64,000 nucleotides of DNA from Knoellia sinensis KCTC 19936 (lineage in GTDB: Bacteria; Actinomycetota; Actinomycetes; Actinomycetales; Dermatophilaceae), in NCBI RefSeq assembly GCF_000768705.1, contig NZ_AVPJ01000011.1:1-64000 (forward strand), written 5' to 3'. The notes beneath the pieces are model-generated. The model was not told where the DNA came from and ran no database searches. It was given only the letters and a program-made list of their open reading frames with translations. The translations under genes and the position numbers were made by a program. Positions 7,915 to 17,731 of this stretch are shown here, piece after piece; position 1 is the stretch's first letter, and every line of letters begins with the position of its first letter.

Positions 7915-8892
7915 GTGCTCCAGATCCTCATCGCGCCCGCCTGCTTCCTCGTGGCGGGACTGATCGGCCACCTGCTGGGTACGCCCGCGCGAGTGGCAGG
8001 CGGGCTGGCGGCCCTGGGATCTGCCCACCTCCTCGCCTTCCTCGGTGCCGGGCAGGCCCTCGCCTCGGACGGAGCCATGGCCGGATGGGTCCATGTCGCG
8101 TCGCAACTGCTGTTCGTCGGCGGCTTCGTGGCGCTGGTGTGGCTTGCTGCGGCGTACCCAGACGAGAAGCCGTCGCCAAAGGTGGTGACCGCGGCTGCCC
8201 TGCTGGCAGTCACCGGGCCAGTTCTGGCTGCGATGTCAGGCCCGACGCCGAGCATCATCGACGCCGACCGTGAGTTGGGGCCTGTCGTGCAACTCCTTCC
8301 GGAGGGAGTCGCCAATCTCGGGGGGCTGGCGCTCGTGCTCCTGCCGGTGCTCGCGCTCGTCCTCTTCGTCGTGCGCTACCGCAGGGCGGGGGCCGACGAT
8401 CGCGCCGCCATGCGTTGGCCCATTGCGGGCCTGGGCGTCGTCGCCGGACTTGTCCTTCTCGGGGTGGTGGCTGGCTCGCGATACGACAACGCCGTCACGT
8501 GGATGTGGCTGCTCGCTGCGCCGGTCCTTCCGCTGACCCTCGCGCTCGGACCCGTCCTGCGCCGTCTCGACTCCATGACCGGAGAGCTCGCGCACCTGCG
8601 GGACGCGGCACGTCGCCCACCCAGACCCGAGGCCACGCCAGAGGCTCTCGCTCGGTTGACCCCCCGGGAGCTGACCGTGCTCAGGGCCATGGCCGAAGGC
8701 CTGTCCAATCCGGAGATCGCCAAGAGCATGCACCTGTCCCTCTCCTCGGTCGAGAAGCACGCCACCTCGATCTTCCGGAAGTTCGGTCTGACCGACGCGA
8801 CTCAAGGACACCGTCGCGTGTCCGCCGTGGTCACGTACCGAGACGCCGTGGAGTCAGCGCGCGACGAGCGTCAGGACGAGGTGCGGCCGTAG
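7915..8892 (+). CDS. Membrane-anchored LuxR-family transcriptional regulator
   Basis: A 325-residue fusion of a membrane domain and a DNA-binding domain. The first 215 residues contain six or seven hydrophobic segments resembling the sensor part of actinobacterial histidine kinases, but no kinase domain follows. Instead residues about 240-300 form a LuxR/GerE helix-turn-helix: LTPRELTVLRAMAEGLSNPE, IAKSMHLSLSSVEKHATSIF, RKFGLT. The protein may sense a membrane or lipid signal and bind DNA directly, a one-component design. GTG start. The 3' end overlaps the convergent oxygenase gene by 22 bases. Confidence 0.8.
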   Translation: MLQILIAPACFLVAGLIGHLLGTPARVAGGLAALGSAHLLAFLGAGQALASDGAMAGWVHVASQLLFVGGFVALVWLAAAYPDEKPSPKVVTAAALLAVTGPVLAAMSGPTPSIIDADRELGPVVQLLPEGVANLGGLALVLLPVLALVLFVVRYRRAGADDRAAMRWPIAGLGVVAGLVLLGVVAGSRYDNAVTWMWLLAAPVLPLTLALGPVLRRLDSMTGELAHLRDAARRPPRPEATPEALARLTPRELTVLRAMAEGLSNPEIAKSMHLSLSSVEKHATSIFRKFGLTDATQGHRRVSAVVTYRDAVESARDERQDEVRP

Positions 8893-9689
8893 AACAGCTC
8901 GGACGTCAGGTCGCTGAGTTTCATGTCGGGGCGCTCGCCGTAGGTCAGCACTGAGTTGATCCGTGGGGTGTCGCCCTGGATCGGCGTGACCTGGTGCAGT
9001 GCGTGCTCGCCGCGGAAGAAGGCCATGGTGCCCGGCGCGCTCGGCAGCACCTTGAGAGGGCTGCGGTCACCCTGAAGGACCGCCTGGACGCCCTCATAGT
9101 TCTCATCGCTGTCGGACCGGAGCCCGGGGGCGTACTCGAAGTTGCCGCCCTCCTGCGCCTGCTGATACATCACCGTCACCGAGAACTCGCTGTTGTCGAA
9201 ATGCCATCCGAGCTCCTCGCCCGGGTGGAACGCGGTGACCTGCAGCGCATCCAGTGGGTCAGCGCTGCGATAGAGGACCGGCCGCCCAAGGGCTGCGGCG
9301 ATGAAGGCGGTGAGGTCGTCGCTCTCGTAGAGCCGCCGCATCGGCGCGTCACTCGGGATGTAGTCGTAGGCGATTCCATGCTTTGCCGAACGCACCTGGT
9401 GGGCGCGGGGATGCTCAGCCGGCACGCTCTCGTCCACTGGCTCGAAATAGATGGTGTGGGTCTGGTCCGAGGCCCACGCCTTGGGCCCGAGTCGTCCGGC
9501 GAGTTCGACCATCGCCTGCACGGCCTCGGGGCGGATGAATCCCTCCAGGGTGCACACACCGTCCTTCGCCAGTGCGGCTCGGCAGTCGTCCACGAGCCGC
9601 TGGCCGGCGTCACTGTCGAGCCGATGGATCGGGTACCGCTCCAGATCCACGACGTCTGCGTACGTGGGGCTGCTGGCGGTCTGCGTCAT
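8871..9689 (-). CDS. 2-oxoglutarate/Fe(II)-dependent oxygenase, BesD/HalD-like
   Basis: A 272-residue non-haem iron enzyme. [10 protein letters not shown] supplies His163 and Asp165; the distal His is in [12 protein letters not shown] (His232) and Arg243 in TPRINS would bind 2-oxoglutarate. The surrounding sequence ([13 protein letters not shown]-like segment, [13 protein letters not shown]) resembles the BesD/HalD family, in which amino-acid halogenases have Gly in place of the iron-binding Asp. Asp165 is kept here, so hydroxylation is more likely than halogenation. The substrate is unknown, perhaps a free amino acid. The ATG at 9689 has GAGGAG upstream; a longer reading frame lacks support. 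Confidence 0.82.
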   Translation of the reverse strand: MTQTASSPTYADVVDLERYPIHRLDSDAGQRLVDDCRAALAKDGVCTLEGFIRPEAVQAMVELAGRLGPKAWASDQTHTIYFEPVDESVPAEHPRAHQVRSAKHGIAYDYIPSDAPMRRLYESDDLTAFIAAALGRPVLYRSADPLDALQVTAFHPGEELGWHFDNSEFSVTVMYQQAQEGGNFEYAPGLRSDSDENYEGVQAVLQGDRSPLKVLPSAPGTMAFFRGEHALHQVTPIQGDTPRINSVLTYGERPDMKLSDLTSELFYGRTSS

Positions 9690-9832
9690 GGCCGTCTCCT
9701 CAGGTCGGAAGGGTTCGATTCCAGCCTGCACCCACCCCCTCGCCGGGACAACAGCATCGGGACCGGTGTCGGATCCTCGCGGCACCGGATCAGTCCGCTG
9801 CCTCACGAAATCTCCGGATTAGTCTGGCCACT

Positions 9833-10450
9833 GTGAGCGATCTCGACCATCTTGTCGTCGCGGCAGCGGACCTCACCGAGGGCGCCCGGTGGGTCGAGCA
9901 GCGCCTCGGCGTGACCATGGACCCAGGGGGGCAGCACGAGGTCTTCGGCACGCACAACCGCCTCCTCTCCCTCGGCCCCGACTGCTACCTGGAGGTCGTC
10001 GCCGTCGACCCGCAGGCGCCCTCCCCGGGGCGGGCGCGATGGTTCGAGCTCGACACCGAGGTGATGCGTGCCCGGCTCGCAGGTGGTCCCGCGCTCGTGC
10101 ACTGGGTGGTCCGCGTCCCAGCGCTCGCAGGTGAGCACGTCATGGAGTTGGCTCGGGGGAGCAACCGGTGGGCGCTCACAGTTGAGCCAGACGGTCGTAT
10201 GCCGTGGGGCGGGCTCGCGCCGTCACGCATCCTTTGGCGCACCCCACCACCGTCGTCGCTCCTGCCCGACAAGGGGATTCGTCTGGAGATGCTGAGGATC
10301 TCCACTCCCGAAGACGCCGCGATCCGTCCCCTCATCGGCGACGTGGTCGGTCCCGTCACCGTTGGACCGGGCGAACCGGGGTTGCTCGCCACGTTCTCAA
10401 CCCCATCGGGTCCCGCGGCGATCGGCGGCCTCACGGCCGGTGGTGCGTGA
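9833..10450 (+). CDS. VOC / glyoxalase-like domain protein
   Basis: A 205-residue protein of the glyoxalase-like (VOC superfamily, Glyoxalase_3) type. It opens [20 protein letters not shown], with the first metal-ligand-type histidine in [25 protein letters not shown] and VHWVVRVP follow, as in that family. Members act on or bind small metabolites through a metal held in a paired beta-alpha-beta fold; the substrate is unknown here. The GTG start lacks a ribosome-binding site and may be leaderless. It is divergent from the 2-oxoglutarate oxygenase, with 143 bases between, and is followed after about 50 bases by the UvrA paralogue. Confidence 0.8.
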   Translation: MSDLDHLVVAAADLTEGARWVEQRLGVTMDPGGQHEVFGTHNRLLSLGPDCYLEVVAVDPQAPSPGRARWFELDTEVMRARLAGGPALVHWVVRVPALAGEHVMELARGSNRWALTVEPDGRMPWGGLAPSRILWRTPPPSSLLPDKGIRLEMLRISTPEDAAIRPLIGDVVGPVTVGPGEPGLLATFSTPSGPAAIGGLTAGGA

Positions 10451-10503
10451 CCCGAGCGCCCAATCCACGCGCTCACGCCGGGTGAATCTGGTGGGATGGA
10501 GGC

Positions 10504-12780
10504 ATGGTGGCCGTGGGGGAGACAGCGAACCTCGACACGATCCAGCTCCGCGGGTTGCGTCAGAACAACCTCACCGGCTTCGACCTCGATCTGCCCAAGC
10601 GCTCGCTGATCGTGGTCGTCGGCGTCTCAGGATCGGGCAAGTCGTCGCTGGTGTTCGACACCATCGCGGCTGAGGCTCAACGGCAGGTCAACTCGCAGTT
10701 CAGCGCCTTCGCCCAGAACTACCTCCCGTCCTACGGCCGCCCCGAGGCAGACCGGATCGAGAACCTCTCGGCCTGCATCGTCATCGACCAGAGCCGACTC
10801 CATGGCGGGCCGCGATCGACTCTTGCGACCATCACCGGCATCGGCGACTGGATGCGGATGCTCTGGTCCCGCGGCGCCGAGCCCTTCGTCGGCTACTCCA
10901 ACGCGTTCTCCTTCAACGACCCCGCCGGCATGTGTCCCACCTGTCACGGCCTGGGCGTCCAGAAGATCCTCGACGTCGACGCGTTCCTCGACGAGTCGCG
11001 TTCCCTGCGCGAGGGCCCGTTCAACCACCCCGACTATCAGCCGGGCAAGCTCACCTGGCGTCGCTTCGCCGACAGCGGTCTCTTCGACGTCGACGTCCCC
11101 ATCGAGCACTACACGGCCAAGGAGCGCCACCGCCTCCTCGAGGCCCAGCCCGGTGAGGTCGAGACCACCGGCGCCCACGCACTGCCCGGCCCCTATGAGG
11201 GTGTCCTCGTCAGGTTCCGACGAATCGAGCTCACCAAGGACCCCGCGTCCCTCAAGGGCGAGGCCAAGAAGGCCTACGAGCGGCTCGTCACCCAAGGACC
11301 CTGCACGGAGTGCGAGGGCACGAGACTCAACGCGGCTGCACGGAAGGCGACGGTGGGCGGACTCACTCTGCCGACGGCATACGGAATGCAGGTCAACGAT
11401 CTCGCGACTCTCATGGCGACCTGGGATCTCGGATCACTGGCTCCTCTCGCAACCGACGTGGTCACGCAGCTCACGAGGCTCGGGGACCTCGGCCTCGGCT
11501 ACCTCCACCTCGCCCGCGAGACCGGGACGCTCTCCGGTGGGGAGGCGCAGCGCGTCAAGATGGTGCGGCACCTCGGCAGCACCCTCAACGACATGCTCTA
11601 TGTCTTCGACGAGCCGACGACAGGACTTCACGCTCGTGACGTCGACCGGCTCGGGCAGATGCTGATCACGTTGCGGGACAAGGGAAACACCGTCCTCGTC
11701 GTCGAACACGACCCGGCCGTGATGGCGCTCGCCGACCAGATCATCGAGATCGGCCCCGGCGCTGGACACGACGGTGGCAATCTCATTCACCAAGGGTCCT
11801 TCGACGACCTCCGTGGCGCGGACACACCGACGGGCAAGGCCCTCACCGAGGGCGTGCAAGCCGCACGCGAGCCGCGCAAACCCGATGGAGCCATCCGAAT
11901 CGAGGGGGCCAACAGCAACAACCTCAAGGACGTCTCGGTCGAGATCCCCACTGGCGTCCTCACCGTCGTGTCGGGTGTCGCGGGATCGGGGAAGTCCAGC
12001 CTCATTCACGGACACCTGCCTGATGCCGCGCCTGATGCGGTCATCATCGACCAGGCCCCGATCCGCGGCTCGCGTCGCTCCACCCCGGCGTCGTGGACCG
12101 GGATGCTCGACGAGATCCGCCGCATCTTCGCGCGCAGGACCGGGCAGCCCGCCGCCAGCTTCTCGCCGAACTCCGACGGCGGGTGTCGCGACTGCGAGGG
12201 GACGGGGATCAAGTTCGTCGACCTCGGCTTCACCGACGCTGTCACGACGCGGTGCGAGACGTGCCAGGGCCGGCGCTTCCGACAGGGCGTCCTCAAGTAC
12301 ACCGTCGACGGCCGGTCCATCGCCGACGTCTTCGAGTTGACGATGGAGGACGCCCGACAGGCCTTCACCGACAAGAAGCTCGTCGCGCTCCTCGACCGCA
12401 CCATCCAGGTTGGCCTGGGCTACCTCACGCTGGGGCAGAACCTCACGACGCTGAGCGGTGGCGAGCGTCAGCGGCTCAAGCTCGCCCGCGAGCTCACCGA
12501 CGACGCGCCGATCATCGTCCTCGATGAACCGACCACGGGCCTCCACATCAAGGACACCCAGCGCCTCGTCGGCCTCCTCCAGGACATGGTCGACGCAGGC
12601 CGCACCGTCATCGTCATCGAGCACGACCTCGGCGTCATCCGCGCCGCCGACCACGTCATCGACCTTGGCCCCGAAGGCGGCCACGACGGTGGGACGATCC
12701 AGTTCAGCGGGACGGTCGACGAACTTCTCGAGACCGACACCCACACCGCCCGAGCTCTGCGAGCCGTCGCAGCAGAGTGA
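10504..12780 (+). CDS. UvrA-like ABC ATPase (short excinuclease subunit A paralogue)
   Basis: A 758-residue tandem ABC ATPase of the UvrA family, about 190 residues shorter than housekeeping UvrA, so much of the UvrB-binding/insertion region is probably missing. Both ATPase halves are complete: Walker [10 protein letters not shown] (residues 40-48) and GVAGSGKSS (about 487), signatures [11 protein letters not shown] and [12 protein letters not shown], and Walker B DEPTTGLH twice. The zinc-finger CxxC pairs CPTC, CTEC, CRDC and CETC remain. Such UvrA2-type proteins are linked to DNA-damage or drug tolerance rather than classical excision repair. Its stop codon overlaps the operator of the next gene. 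Confidence 0.88.
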   Translation: MVAVGETANLDTIQLRGLRQNNLTGFDLDLPKRSLIVVVGVSGSGKSSLVFDTIAAEAQRQVNSQFSAFAQNYLPSYGRPEADRIENLSACIVIDQSRLHGGPRSTLATITGIGDWMRMLWSRGAEPFVGYSNAFSFNDPAGMCPTCHGLGVQKILDVDAFLDESRSLREGPFNHPDYQPGKLTWRRFADSGLFDVDVPIEHYTAKERHRLLEAQPGEVETTGAHALPGPYEGVLVRFRRIELTKDPASLKGEAKKAYERLVTQGPCTECEGTRLNAAARKATVGGLTLPTAYGMQVNDLATLMATWDLGSLAPLATDVVTQLTRLGDLGLGYLHLARETGTLSGGEAQRVKMVRHLGSTLNDMLYVFDEPTTGLHARDVDRLGQMLITLRDKGNTVLVVEHDPAVMALADQIIEIGPGAGHDGGNLIHQGSFDDLRGADTPTGKALTEGVQAAREPRKPDGAIRIEGANSNNLKDVSVEIPTGVLTVVSGVAGSGKSSLIHGHLPDAAPDAVIIDQAPIRGSRRSTPASWTGMLDEIRRIFARRTGQPAASFSPNSDGGCRDCEGTGIKFVDLGFTDAVTTRCETCQGRRFRQGVLKYTVDGRSIADVFELTMEDARQAFTDKKLVALLDRTIQVGLGYLTLGQNLTTLSGGERQRLKLARELTDDAPIIVLDEPTTGLHIKDTQRLVGLLQDMVDAGRTVIVIEHDLGVIRAADHVIDLGPEGGHDGGTIQFSGTVDELLETDTHTARALRAVAAE

Positions 12781-12797
12781 TACCCCGAGGGGGTATC
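12779..12797. promoter_or_regulatory. CsoR-like copper operator overlapping the uvrA-like stop codon
   Basis: GATACCCC and GGGGTATC surround a three-base centre GAG. This closely matches the pseudo-palindrome bound by CsoR-family copper sensors (TACCCC...GGGGTA). It sits 83 bases before the copper-type ATPase, and TATCAT at 12794-12799 could be the -10 box, so a bound repressor would block it. No csoR gene is present in the window. Confidence 0.7.
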
Positions 12798-12880
12798 ATG
12801 GTGAACCTGACGCCGGACTGACCGCCGCCACGGTTTGCGACACTGGACATCCAGACCTTCGTTCAAGGAGGACCCGGACA

Positions 12881-15232
12881 ATGCAGCACGACCACCACGA
12901 GACCGTGGCCACGGGGCAACTCGTCACCGACCCGGTGTGCGGGATGCAGGTTGACCCGGAGACGGCACTGTCGTTGGAGCACGACGGCACGACGTACTAC
13001 TTCTGCTCCGAGCGGTGCCGCGATCGGTTCCGGGAGGAGGGCCCCGACAGCTTCCTCGCTCCCGCAACCCACGACGCAGGCTCAGACGCGGGCGACACGG
13101 AGCCGGACGACGACGTCGCCGAGTGGACGTGCCCGATGCACCCGGAGATCCGTCAGCCCGGTCCGGGGTCGTGCCCGATCTGCGGGATGGCGCTCGAGCC
13201 GGTGACGATCACCGCGGACTCCGGCCCGAGCCCGGAGCTGGCCGACATGACCCGTCGCTTCTGGATCGCGACCGCCCTGACGATCCCCATCGTCATCCTC
13301 GAGATGGGCCGCCACTTCATCCCGTGGCTGCACGATCTCATCCCGACCCGCGTCTCGGTCTGGACCCAGCTGATCCTTGCCACACCCGTGGTTCTGTGGG
13401 CAGGCTGGCCCTTCTTCGTGCGTGGCTGGGCCTCGGTCCGCACGCGCAACCTCAACATGTTCACCCTCATCGCGATGGGCACGGGCATCGCCTGGCTGTT
13501 CAGCGTCGTGGCCACCCTCGCGCCGGGGATCTTCCCCGACTCCTTCCGCGACGAGGACGGCACAGTCGCCGTCTACTTCGAGGCCGCCGCGGTCATCACC
13601 ACGCTGGTCCTGCTCGGCCAGGTCCTCGAACTCCGAGCTCGCGAGCAGACCTCCGGCGCCATCAAGGCACTGCTCGACCTCAGCCCCAAGACCGCCCGAC
13701 GCATCACAGCCACCGGCGACGACGAGGAGATCCCGCTGGAGCACGTCCAGTTGGGTGACCGCCTCCGCGTCCGTCCCGGAGAGGCCGTGCCCGTCGATGG
13801 GAAGGTCGAGGAGGGCCGTTCCGCAGTCGACGAGTCCTTGGTGACGGGTGAGTCCATGCCCGTGACGAAGAGCAGCGGCGACCCGGTCATCGGCGGCACC
13901 ATCAACGGCAGCGGGGCCTTGGTCATGCTCGCCGAGAAGGTCGGCCGCGACACGATGTTGGCCCGCATCGTCGCGATGGTCGCCGACGCGCAGCGCTCCC
14001 GTGCACCGATCCAGCGCATGGCCGACAAGGTCGCCGGCATCTTCGTGCCGATCGTCATCGTCATCGCCGTCGTGGCGTTCGCCGTCTGGGCGATCGTCGG
14101 GCCCGACCCGAAGTTCGCGCATGCGCTCGTCGTGGCAGTGGCCGTCCTGATCATTGCCTGCCCCTGTGCACTGGGCCTGGCCACCCCGATGTCGATCATG
14201 GTCGGCGTGGGTCGAGGCGCCCGCCTCGGTGTGCTGATCAAGAACGCCGAAGCCCTCGAACGCATGGAGAAGGTCGACACCATCGTCGTCGACAAGACGG
14301 GAACGCTCACCGAGGGTCGGCCCAGCGTCACGGGCATCGTCGCCACTGGCGACCGCTCGGAGGACGACCTGCTCCGCATCGCCGCCGGGGTCGAGCGAGC
14401 CTCCGAGCACCCGCTCGCGCTGGCCATCGTCGAAGCCGCGAATGAGCGTGGGCTGAAGATCCCCGACGTGACCGACTTCGACTCGCCCGTCGGTCGCGGT
14501 GCCCTCGGTACCATCGAGGGCGATCACGTCGTGATCGGCAGCGCGAAGTTCCTCGCCTCCCACGACATCGACACCAGCGAGTTGTCGGATCGCGCCGCCG
14601 AGCTGGGCGACACCGGAGCAACCGTCATCTACACCGGCATTGGTGGCCGGCTCGCCGGGTTGTTCGCGATCGCCGACCCGATCAAGGAGACCACCCCCGC
14701 TGCGCTGAAGGCGCTGCGAGAGGACGGCATCGAGGTCGTCATGCTCACTGGCGACAACCGGGTCACCGCACAGGCCGTCGCCAAGACCCTCGGCATCGAC
14801 CAGGTGGAAGCAGAGGTCCTGCCCGACCACAAGAGCGACATCGTCAACAAGCTCCGAAGCGAGGGCCACGTGGTCGCCATGGCAGGGGACGGTGTCAACG
14901 ACGCCCCCGCGCTCGCCGCCGCAGATGTCGGCATCGCCATGGGTTCGGGCACCGACGTCGCCATGGAGAGCGCGGGCGTCACCCTCCTCAAGGGCGACCT
15001 CACCGGCATCGTCCGGGCCCGGGAGCTGTCGCAGAAGACGATGAGCAACATCCGGCAGAACCTGTTCTTCGCCTTCATCTACAACGCCCTCGGCATCCCC
15101 ATCGCCGCAGGCGTGCTCTACCCGGTCTTCGGGATCCTGCTCTCCCCGATCATCGCCGCCGCTGCCATGGCCCTCTCCAGTGTGAGCGTCATCGCCAACG
15201 CCTTGCGCCTTCGCACCCAGGCCCTTCGCTGA
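12881..15232 (+). CDS. Heavy-metal (copper-type) translocating P1B-ATPase with YHS domain
   Basis: A 783-residue metal exporter of the inner membrane. Order: a YHS domain with DPVCGM (Cys20) and a second cysteine pair Cys42/Cys46; a heavy-metal-binding segment CPMHPE...CPICGM (Cys84-Cys101); membrane helices; the actuator TGES; the ion motif Cys427-Pro-Cys429 in ACPCALGLA; the phosphorylated Asp471 in DKTGTLT; SEHPLA; and the hinge [10 protein letters not shown] (Asp670). The CPC motif with an N-terminal His/Cys-rich region indicates Cu(I), or possibly Ag(I). AAGGAGG precedes the ATG. The upstream CsoR-like operator points to induction by copper. Confidence 0.93.
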   Translation: MQHDHHETVATGQLVTDPVCGMQVDPETALSLEHDGTTYYFCSERCRDRFREEGPDSFLAPATHDAGSDAGDTEPDDDVAEWTCPMHPEIRQPGPGSCPICGMALEPVTITADSGPSPELADMTRRFWIATALTIPIVILEMGRHFIPWLHDLIPTRVSVWTQLILATPVVLWAGWPFFVRGWASVRTRNLNMFTLIAMGTGIAWLFSVVATLAPGIFPDSFRDEDGTVAVYFEAAAVITTLVLLGQVLELRAREQTSGAIKALLDLSPKTARRITATGDDEEIPLEHVQLGDRLRVRPGEAVPVDGKVEEGRSAVDESLVTGESMPVTKSSGDPVIGGTINGSGALVMLAEKVGRDTMLARIVAMVADAQRSRAPIQRMADKVAGIFVPIVIVIAVVAFAVWAIVGPDPKFAHALVVAVAVLIIACPCALGLATPMSIMVGVGRGARLGVLIKNAEALERMEKVDTIVVDKTGTLTEGRPSVTGIVATGDRSEDDLLRIAAGVERASEHPLALAIVEAANERGLKIPDVTDFDSPVGRGALGTIEGDHVVIGSAKFLASHDIDTSELSDRAAELGDTGATVIYTGIGGRLAGLFAIADPIKETTPAALKALREDGIEVVMLTGDNRVTAQAVAKTLGIDQVEAEVLPDHKSDIVNKLRSEGHVVAMAGDGVNDAPALAAADVGIAMGSGTDVAMESAGVTLLKGDLTGIVRARELSQKTMSNIRQNLFFAFIYNALGIPIAAGVLYPVFGILLSPIIAAAAMALSSVSVIANALRLRTQALR

Positions 15233-15312
15233 TCGTCTCGTGGACGGCGCTCGCGCCACGCCGGCCACGTCCTCTGATTCGCGAGATCGAAACCCTTGCC
15301 CCCAGTTCGACG

Positions 15313-16134
15313 TCAGGTGGCCGACTTCCAGAAGTCCAGGAGGAGGTTGATGACACGGCGTGGTTGTTCGAGCGGAAGCAGGTACGCGGCGTTTTCCACG
15401 ACCTCGAGTTGGCCACCCTCCACGAGGCCGATGGCCATGGCCGCCTCGTCGGGTGTGAAGCCGGAGTGATCGCGCCCGGTGGCGAACATGACCGGGAGCG
15501 CGAGTCGGGGCAGCCGAGCTGCGAGGTCCTCACGATGCAGTGAAATCGACTGGATCGCGTTGTAGAGGCCGTGTCGATCCGCAGTGCGCAGGCATCGATT
15601 CGACAGCGCCACGGCCTCCGGGTCTTCGGCCCGGGTGGAGGGTGAGAGTTGTACCTCGGTCACACCGTCGGTGAGATAGCGGATCGGACCGAGCAAGCGA
15701 TACGCATGAGCGAGGAGCGCGACACGGAGCCGCTCCGCTGGGCGATAGGAGTGCACGGGGGTGCCCAGCGCAGTCAGGGACCGGAGGCGGGGCCTGGACT
15801 CGTCCGCAGCGATGATCCCGACGTGCCCACCCCAGGCGTTGCCCACCCAGTCAACGGGCTCAGTGACTCCAAGGGTGTCGAGAACCTCGAGGGCCGCGAC
15901 GGCACAGTCGGACTGGGTGTAGCGGTGGCCCGGGTCACCGCTCTTGCCATGGCCCGGTCCGTCGACCAGGACGAGTCGGCGGTGATCGGCCAGCTCGCGT
16001 TCGACTCGGTTCCAGCTCGAACTGTCCACGAAGAGCGAGTGCCAGAGGAAGGCCGGCGGCCCGTCGCCCAGCTCGCGCACGTGAAGTGGGCCGACCCGGG
16101 TCAGCACCCGTCGTGTCGTCGCCTGCGATGCCAT
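15313..16134 (-). CDS. Alpha/beta-hydrolase fold protein lacking nucleophile and catalytic histidine
   Basis: A 273-residue alpha/beta hydrolase by fold: oxyanion-side FLWHSLFVDSSSW, VLVDGPGHGKSG, nucleophile elbow VGNAWGGHVG, FATGRDHSG, then ENAAYLLPLEQPRRV. The expected Ser of the GNSWGG elbow is Ala100, and the usual His of the GH-(M/L)-PLEQP segment is Tyr251. Only the acid Asp222 survives. It is therefore probably not an esterase; a binding, sensing or lyase role is possible. The frame is intact, with GGGAGG before the ATG. It is divergent from a TetR regulator whose twin operators lie in the shared promoter. Confidence 0.85.
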   Translation of the reverse strand: MASQATTRRVLTRVGPLHVRELGDGPPAFLWHSLFVDSSSWNRVERELADHRRLVLVDGPGHGKSGDPGHRYTQSDCAVAALEVLDTLGVTEPVDWVGNAWGGHVGIIAADESRPRLRSLTALGTPVHSYRPAERLRVALLAHAYRLLGPIRYLTDGVTEVQLSPSTRAEDPEAVALSNRCLRTADRHGLYNAIQSISLHREDLAARLPRLALPVMFATGRDHSGFTPDEAAMAIGLVEGGQLEVVENAAYLLPLEQPRRVINLLLDFWKSAT

Positions 16135-16157
16135 CTCGACCTCCCGACGCGGTCGTC

Positions 16158-16172
16158 CTTGACACTGTCAAG
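16158..16172. promoter_or_regulatory. TetR operator O1
   Basis: CTTGACACTGTCAAG is a perfect odd palindrome centred on C. It contains a -35-like TTGACA reading towards the tetR gene, so binding would block that promoter. It lies in the 59-base gap between the divergent hydrolase and tetR. Confidence 0.7.
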
Positions 16173-16193
16173 TGCTACGGTAGGACCGCCGCC

Positions 16194-16207
16194 ATGACAG
16201 TGTCAAG
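16194..16207. promoter_or_regulatory. TetR operator O2 over the tetR start codon
   Basis: TGACAGTGTCA is a perfect palindrome, with AAG following as in O1. It begins within the ATG of the tetR gene. O1 and O2 are centred about 35 bases apart, consistent with autorepression and repression of the divergent hydrolase gene. Confidence 0.65.
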
Positions 16208-16892
16208 TGCCTCCCCCTCGCTGCCCGCGGGCGCCGACTGGGCGCCCGCGGGCCTTGAGGCGCGACTCGTCGAAGCCGCCCTGACCGCGCTCGAGACGAC
16301 ATCGGTCGACCGCCTCAGCATGCGCAGCGTCGCCAGTTCCGTGGGGGTCAGTCACCAGGCGCCCTACACGCACTTCCGCAGCCGCACTCGTTTCCTTGCC
16401 GCGGTGGCCGGGTCGGGTCTCGCGGGCGTGGTCACGGAGGCCGAAGTCGCGGTGGAGCGAGCCGGCGATGATCCGATCGCCCGGTTGCTCGCGCTCGGCG
16501 ACCACTACGCGTCATTCATCGAGCGCCGCCCGCACCTTTTTGATCTGGCCTTCGGCCCAGTGGTGGCGATGCGCGACCACCGGGTGCTGCAGGAGGCAGC
16601 CATCGCCTATTGGTCGCTTCTGCGGGGGGTCGTCCTTGCCTGTCAGCCGCCCGGCACTCCGGACGGTGAGGTGCAGAATCGCTGCGAGATCGCGGCGAGC
16701 ACCGTCTATGGGATCGCCCGCATGGGTGCCCACCACAAGATCCCGCGCGTCGTGCCAGCCACTCCGCGTGAGCTCGTGAATTCTGCCCTCCGCACCCTCC
16801 ATGACGGCTGGCATGTGATTCCGGGCCAGGCGCCGAGAACGCCAACTCCCGGACCAGACCACCAAGCCGACGAATCCCGAGGACTCCCATGA
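16194..16892 (+). CDS. TetR/AcrR-family regulator
   Basis: A 232-residue repressor. The helix-turn-helix occupies about residues 22-70 (RLVEAALTALETTSVDRLSM, VASSVGVSHQAPYTHFRSRT). The C-terminal domain (FIERRPHLFDLAFGP, then the helix ending in LVNSALRTLHDGWH) resembles the WHG-type TetR C-terminus. Two palindromic operators precede and overlap its start codon, so it very likely represses itself and the divergent pseudo-hydrolase. Its stop codon overlaps the start of the SIS-domain gene by four bases, making it the first gene of a tetR-SIS-kinase operon. Confidence 0.88.
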   Translation: MTVSSASPSLPAGADWAPAGLEARLVEAALTALETTSVDRLSMRSVASSVGVSHQAPYTHFRSRTRFLAAVAGSGLAGVVTEAEVAVERAGDDPIARLLALGDHYASFIERRPHLFDLAFGPVVAMRDHRVLQEAAIAYWSLLRGVVLACQPPGTPDGEVQNRCEIAASTVYGIARMGAHHKIPRVVPATPRELVNSALRTLHDGWHVIPGQAPRTPTPGPDHQADESRGLP

Positions 16893-17695
16893 CCCCGTCT
16901 CTGCCTCCTGCCCCCGCCCAGGTGCCGGTGGCCCACGAACTCAGCGGCACGGCATACGCCGGGGTTGCCGTCGAAGCGATCCGCAGCGTCAGTGAGTCGC
17001 AAGCGGAAGCAATCGCAGCCGCAGCCGACGTCATCGCCCGCTGCGTCGCGAACGGCGGTGTGCTGCAGGCGTTCGGGACCGGCCACTCCGAGGCGTTCGC
17101 CATGGAGATTGCCGGGCGCGCGGGTGGCTATATCCCCACGAACCGGCTGGCCCTGCGTGACGCGGTCGCGGCAGCGACGGCGGCCGCGAGCAGCGCCGGG
17201 ACAGGTGCAGGGGAACTCGAGCGAGACCCGGACTTCGCGCAGTTCATCTACGGCCTCGTCCCGGACGTGCAACCGCAGGACGTCTTCCTCATCGCCTCGA
17301 ACTCCGGAGGCAACGGCAGCATCGTCGAGTTCGCGCGCCTCGTGAAGGCCAAGGGGCACCCGCTCATCGCGGTCACGTCGCTCGCGCACACGACGCGGAT
17401 CGAGTCGCGGCACCCGAGCGGTCAGCGCCTTTTCGAGGTGGCCGACATCGTGCTTGACAACGGTGCGCCCTACGGCGATGCGGTGCTGCCGCTGCCCGGG
17501 GGTGGCGCCGCCTGTGGTCTGTCCTCGATCACGGCTGCGCTCTTGGCGCAGATGATGGTTGCCGAGTCGCTCGCCCGGCTCATCGCCGACGGCCACGAGC
17601 CGCCCGTGTACCTGTCGGCCAACATCCCCGAGGGCGACGCTCACAACAACGAACTCGAAGCCCGGTATGCCGGCCGGCTCCGTCGCGGACTGTGA
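16889..17695 (+). CDS. SIS-domain protein (UPF0309-like sugar isomerase family)
   Basis: A 268-residue protein with a sugar-isomerase (SIS) fold. VLQAFGTGHSEAFAMEIAGRAGG is the phosphosugar-binding N-terminal region, and FLIASNSGGNGSIVEFARLVK holds the Ser-rich loop typical of SIS domains. IAVTSLAHT and the C-terminal helices follow. It resembles the UPF0309 group rather than the N-acetylmuramic acid etherase MurQ. It is coupled to tetR by a four-base overlap and followed 36 bases later by a sugar kinase of the N-acetylglucosamine kinase family, so it probably handles a phosphorylated amino sugar, perhaps from cell-wall recycling. That role is inferred. Confidence 0.85.
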   Translation: MTPSLPPAPAQVPVAHELSGTAYAGVAVEAIRSVSESQAEAIAAAADVIARCVANGGVLQAFGTGHSEAFAMEIAGRAGGYIPTNRLALRDAVAAATAAASSAGTGAGELERDPDFAQFIYGLVPDVQPQDVFLIASNSGGNGSIVEFARLVKAKGHPLIAVTSLAHTTRIESRHPSGQRLFEVADIVLDNGAPYGDAVLPLPGGGAACGLSSITAALLAQMMVAESLARLIADGHEPPVYLSANIPEGDAHNNELEARYAGRLRRGL

Positions 17696-17731
17696 CTGCG
17701 CCTTCCGTGGGTGGCCGCCTTCTGTGGATGG

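Noticed and set aside
8871-9689. Calling the oxygenase a halogenase
   Set aside because: The iron-binding aspartate (HFD) is present; Fe/2OG halogenases replace it with Gly or Ala.
13082-15268. A 728-codon open frame antisense to the copper-type ATPase
   Set aside because: Same cause. The forward frame shows a full set of P-ATPase motifs.
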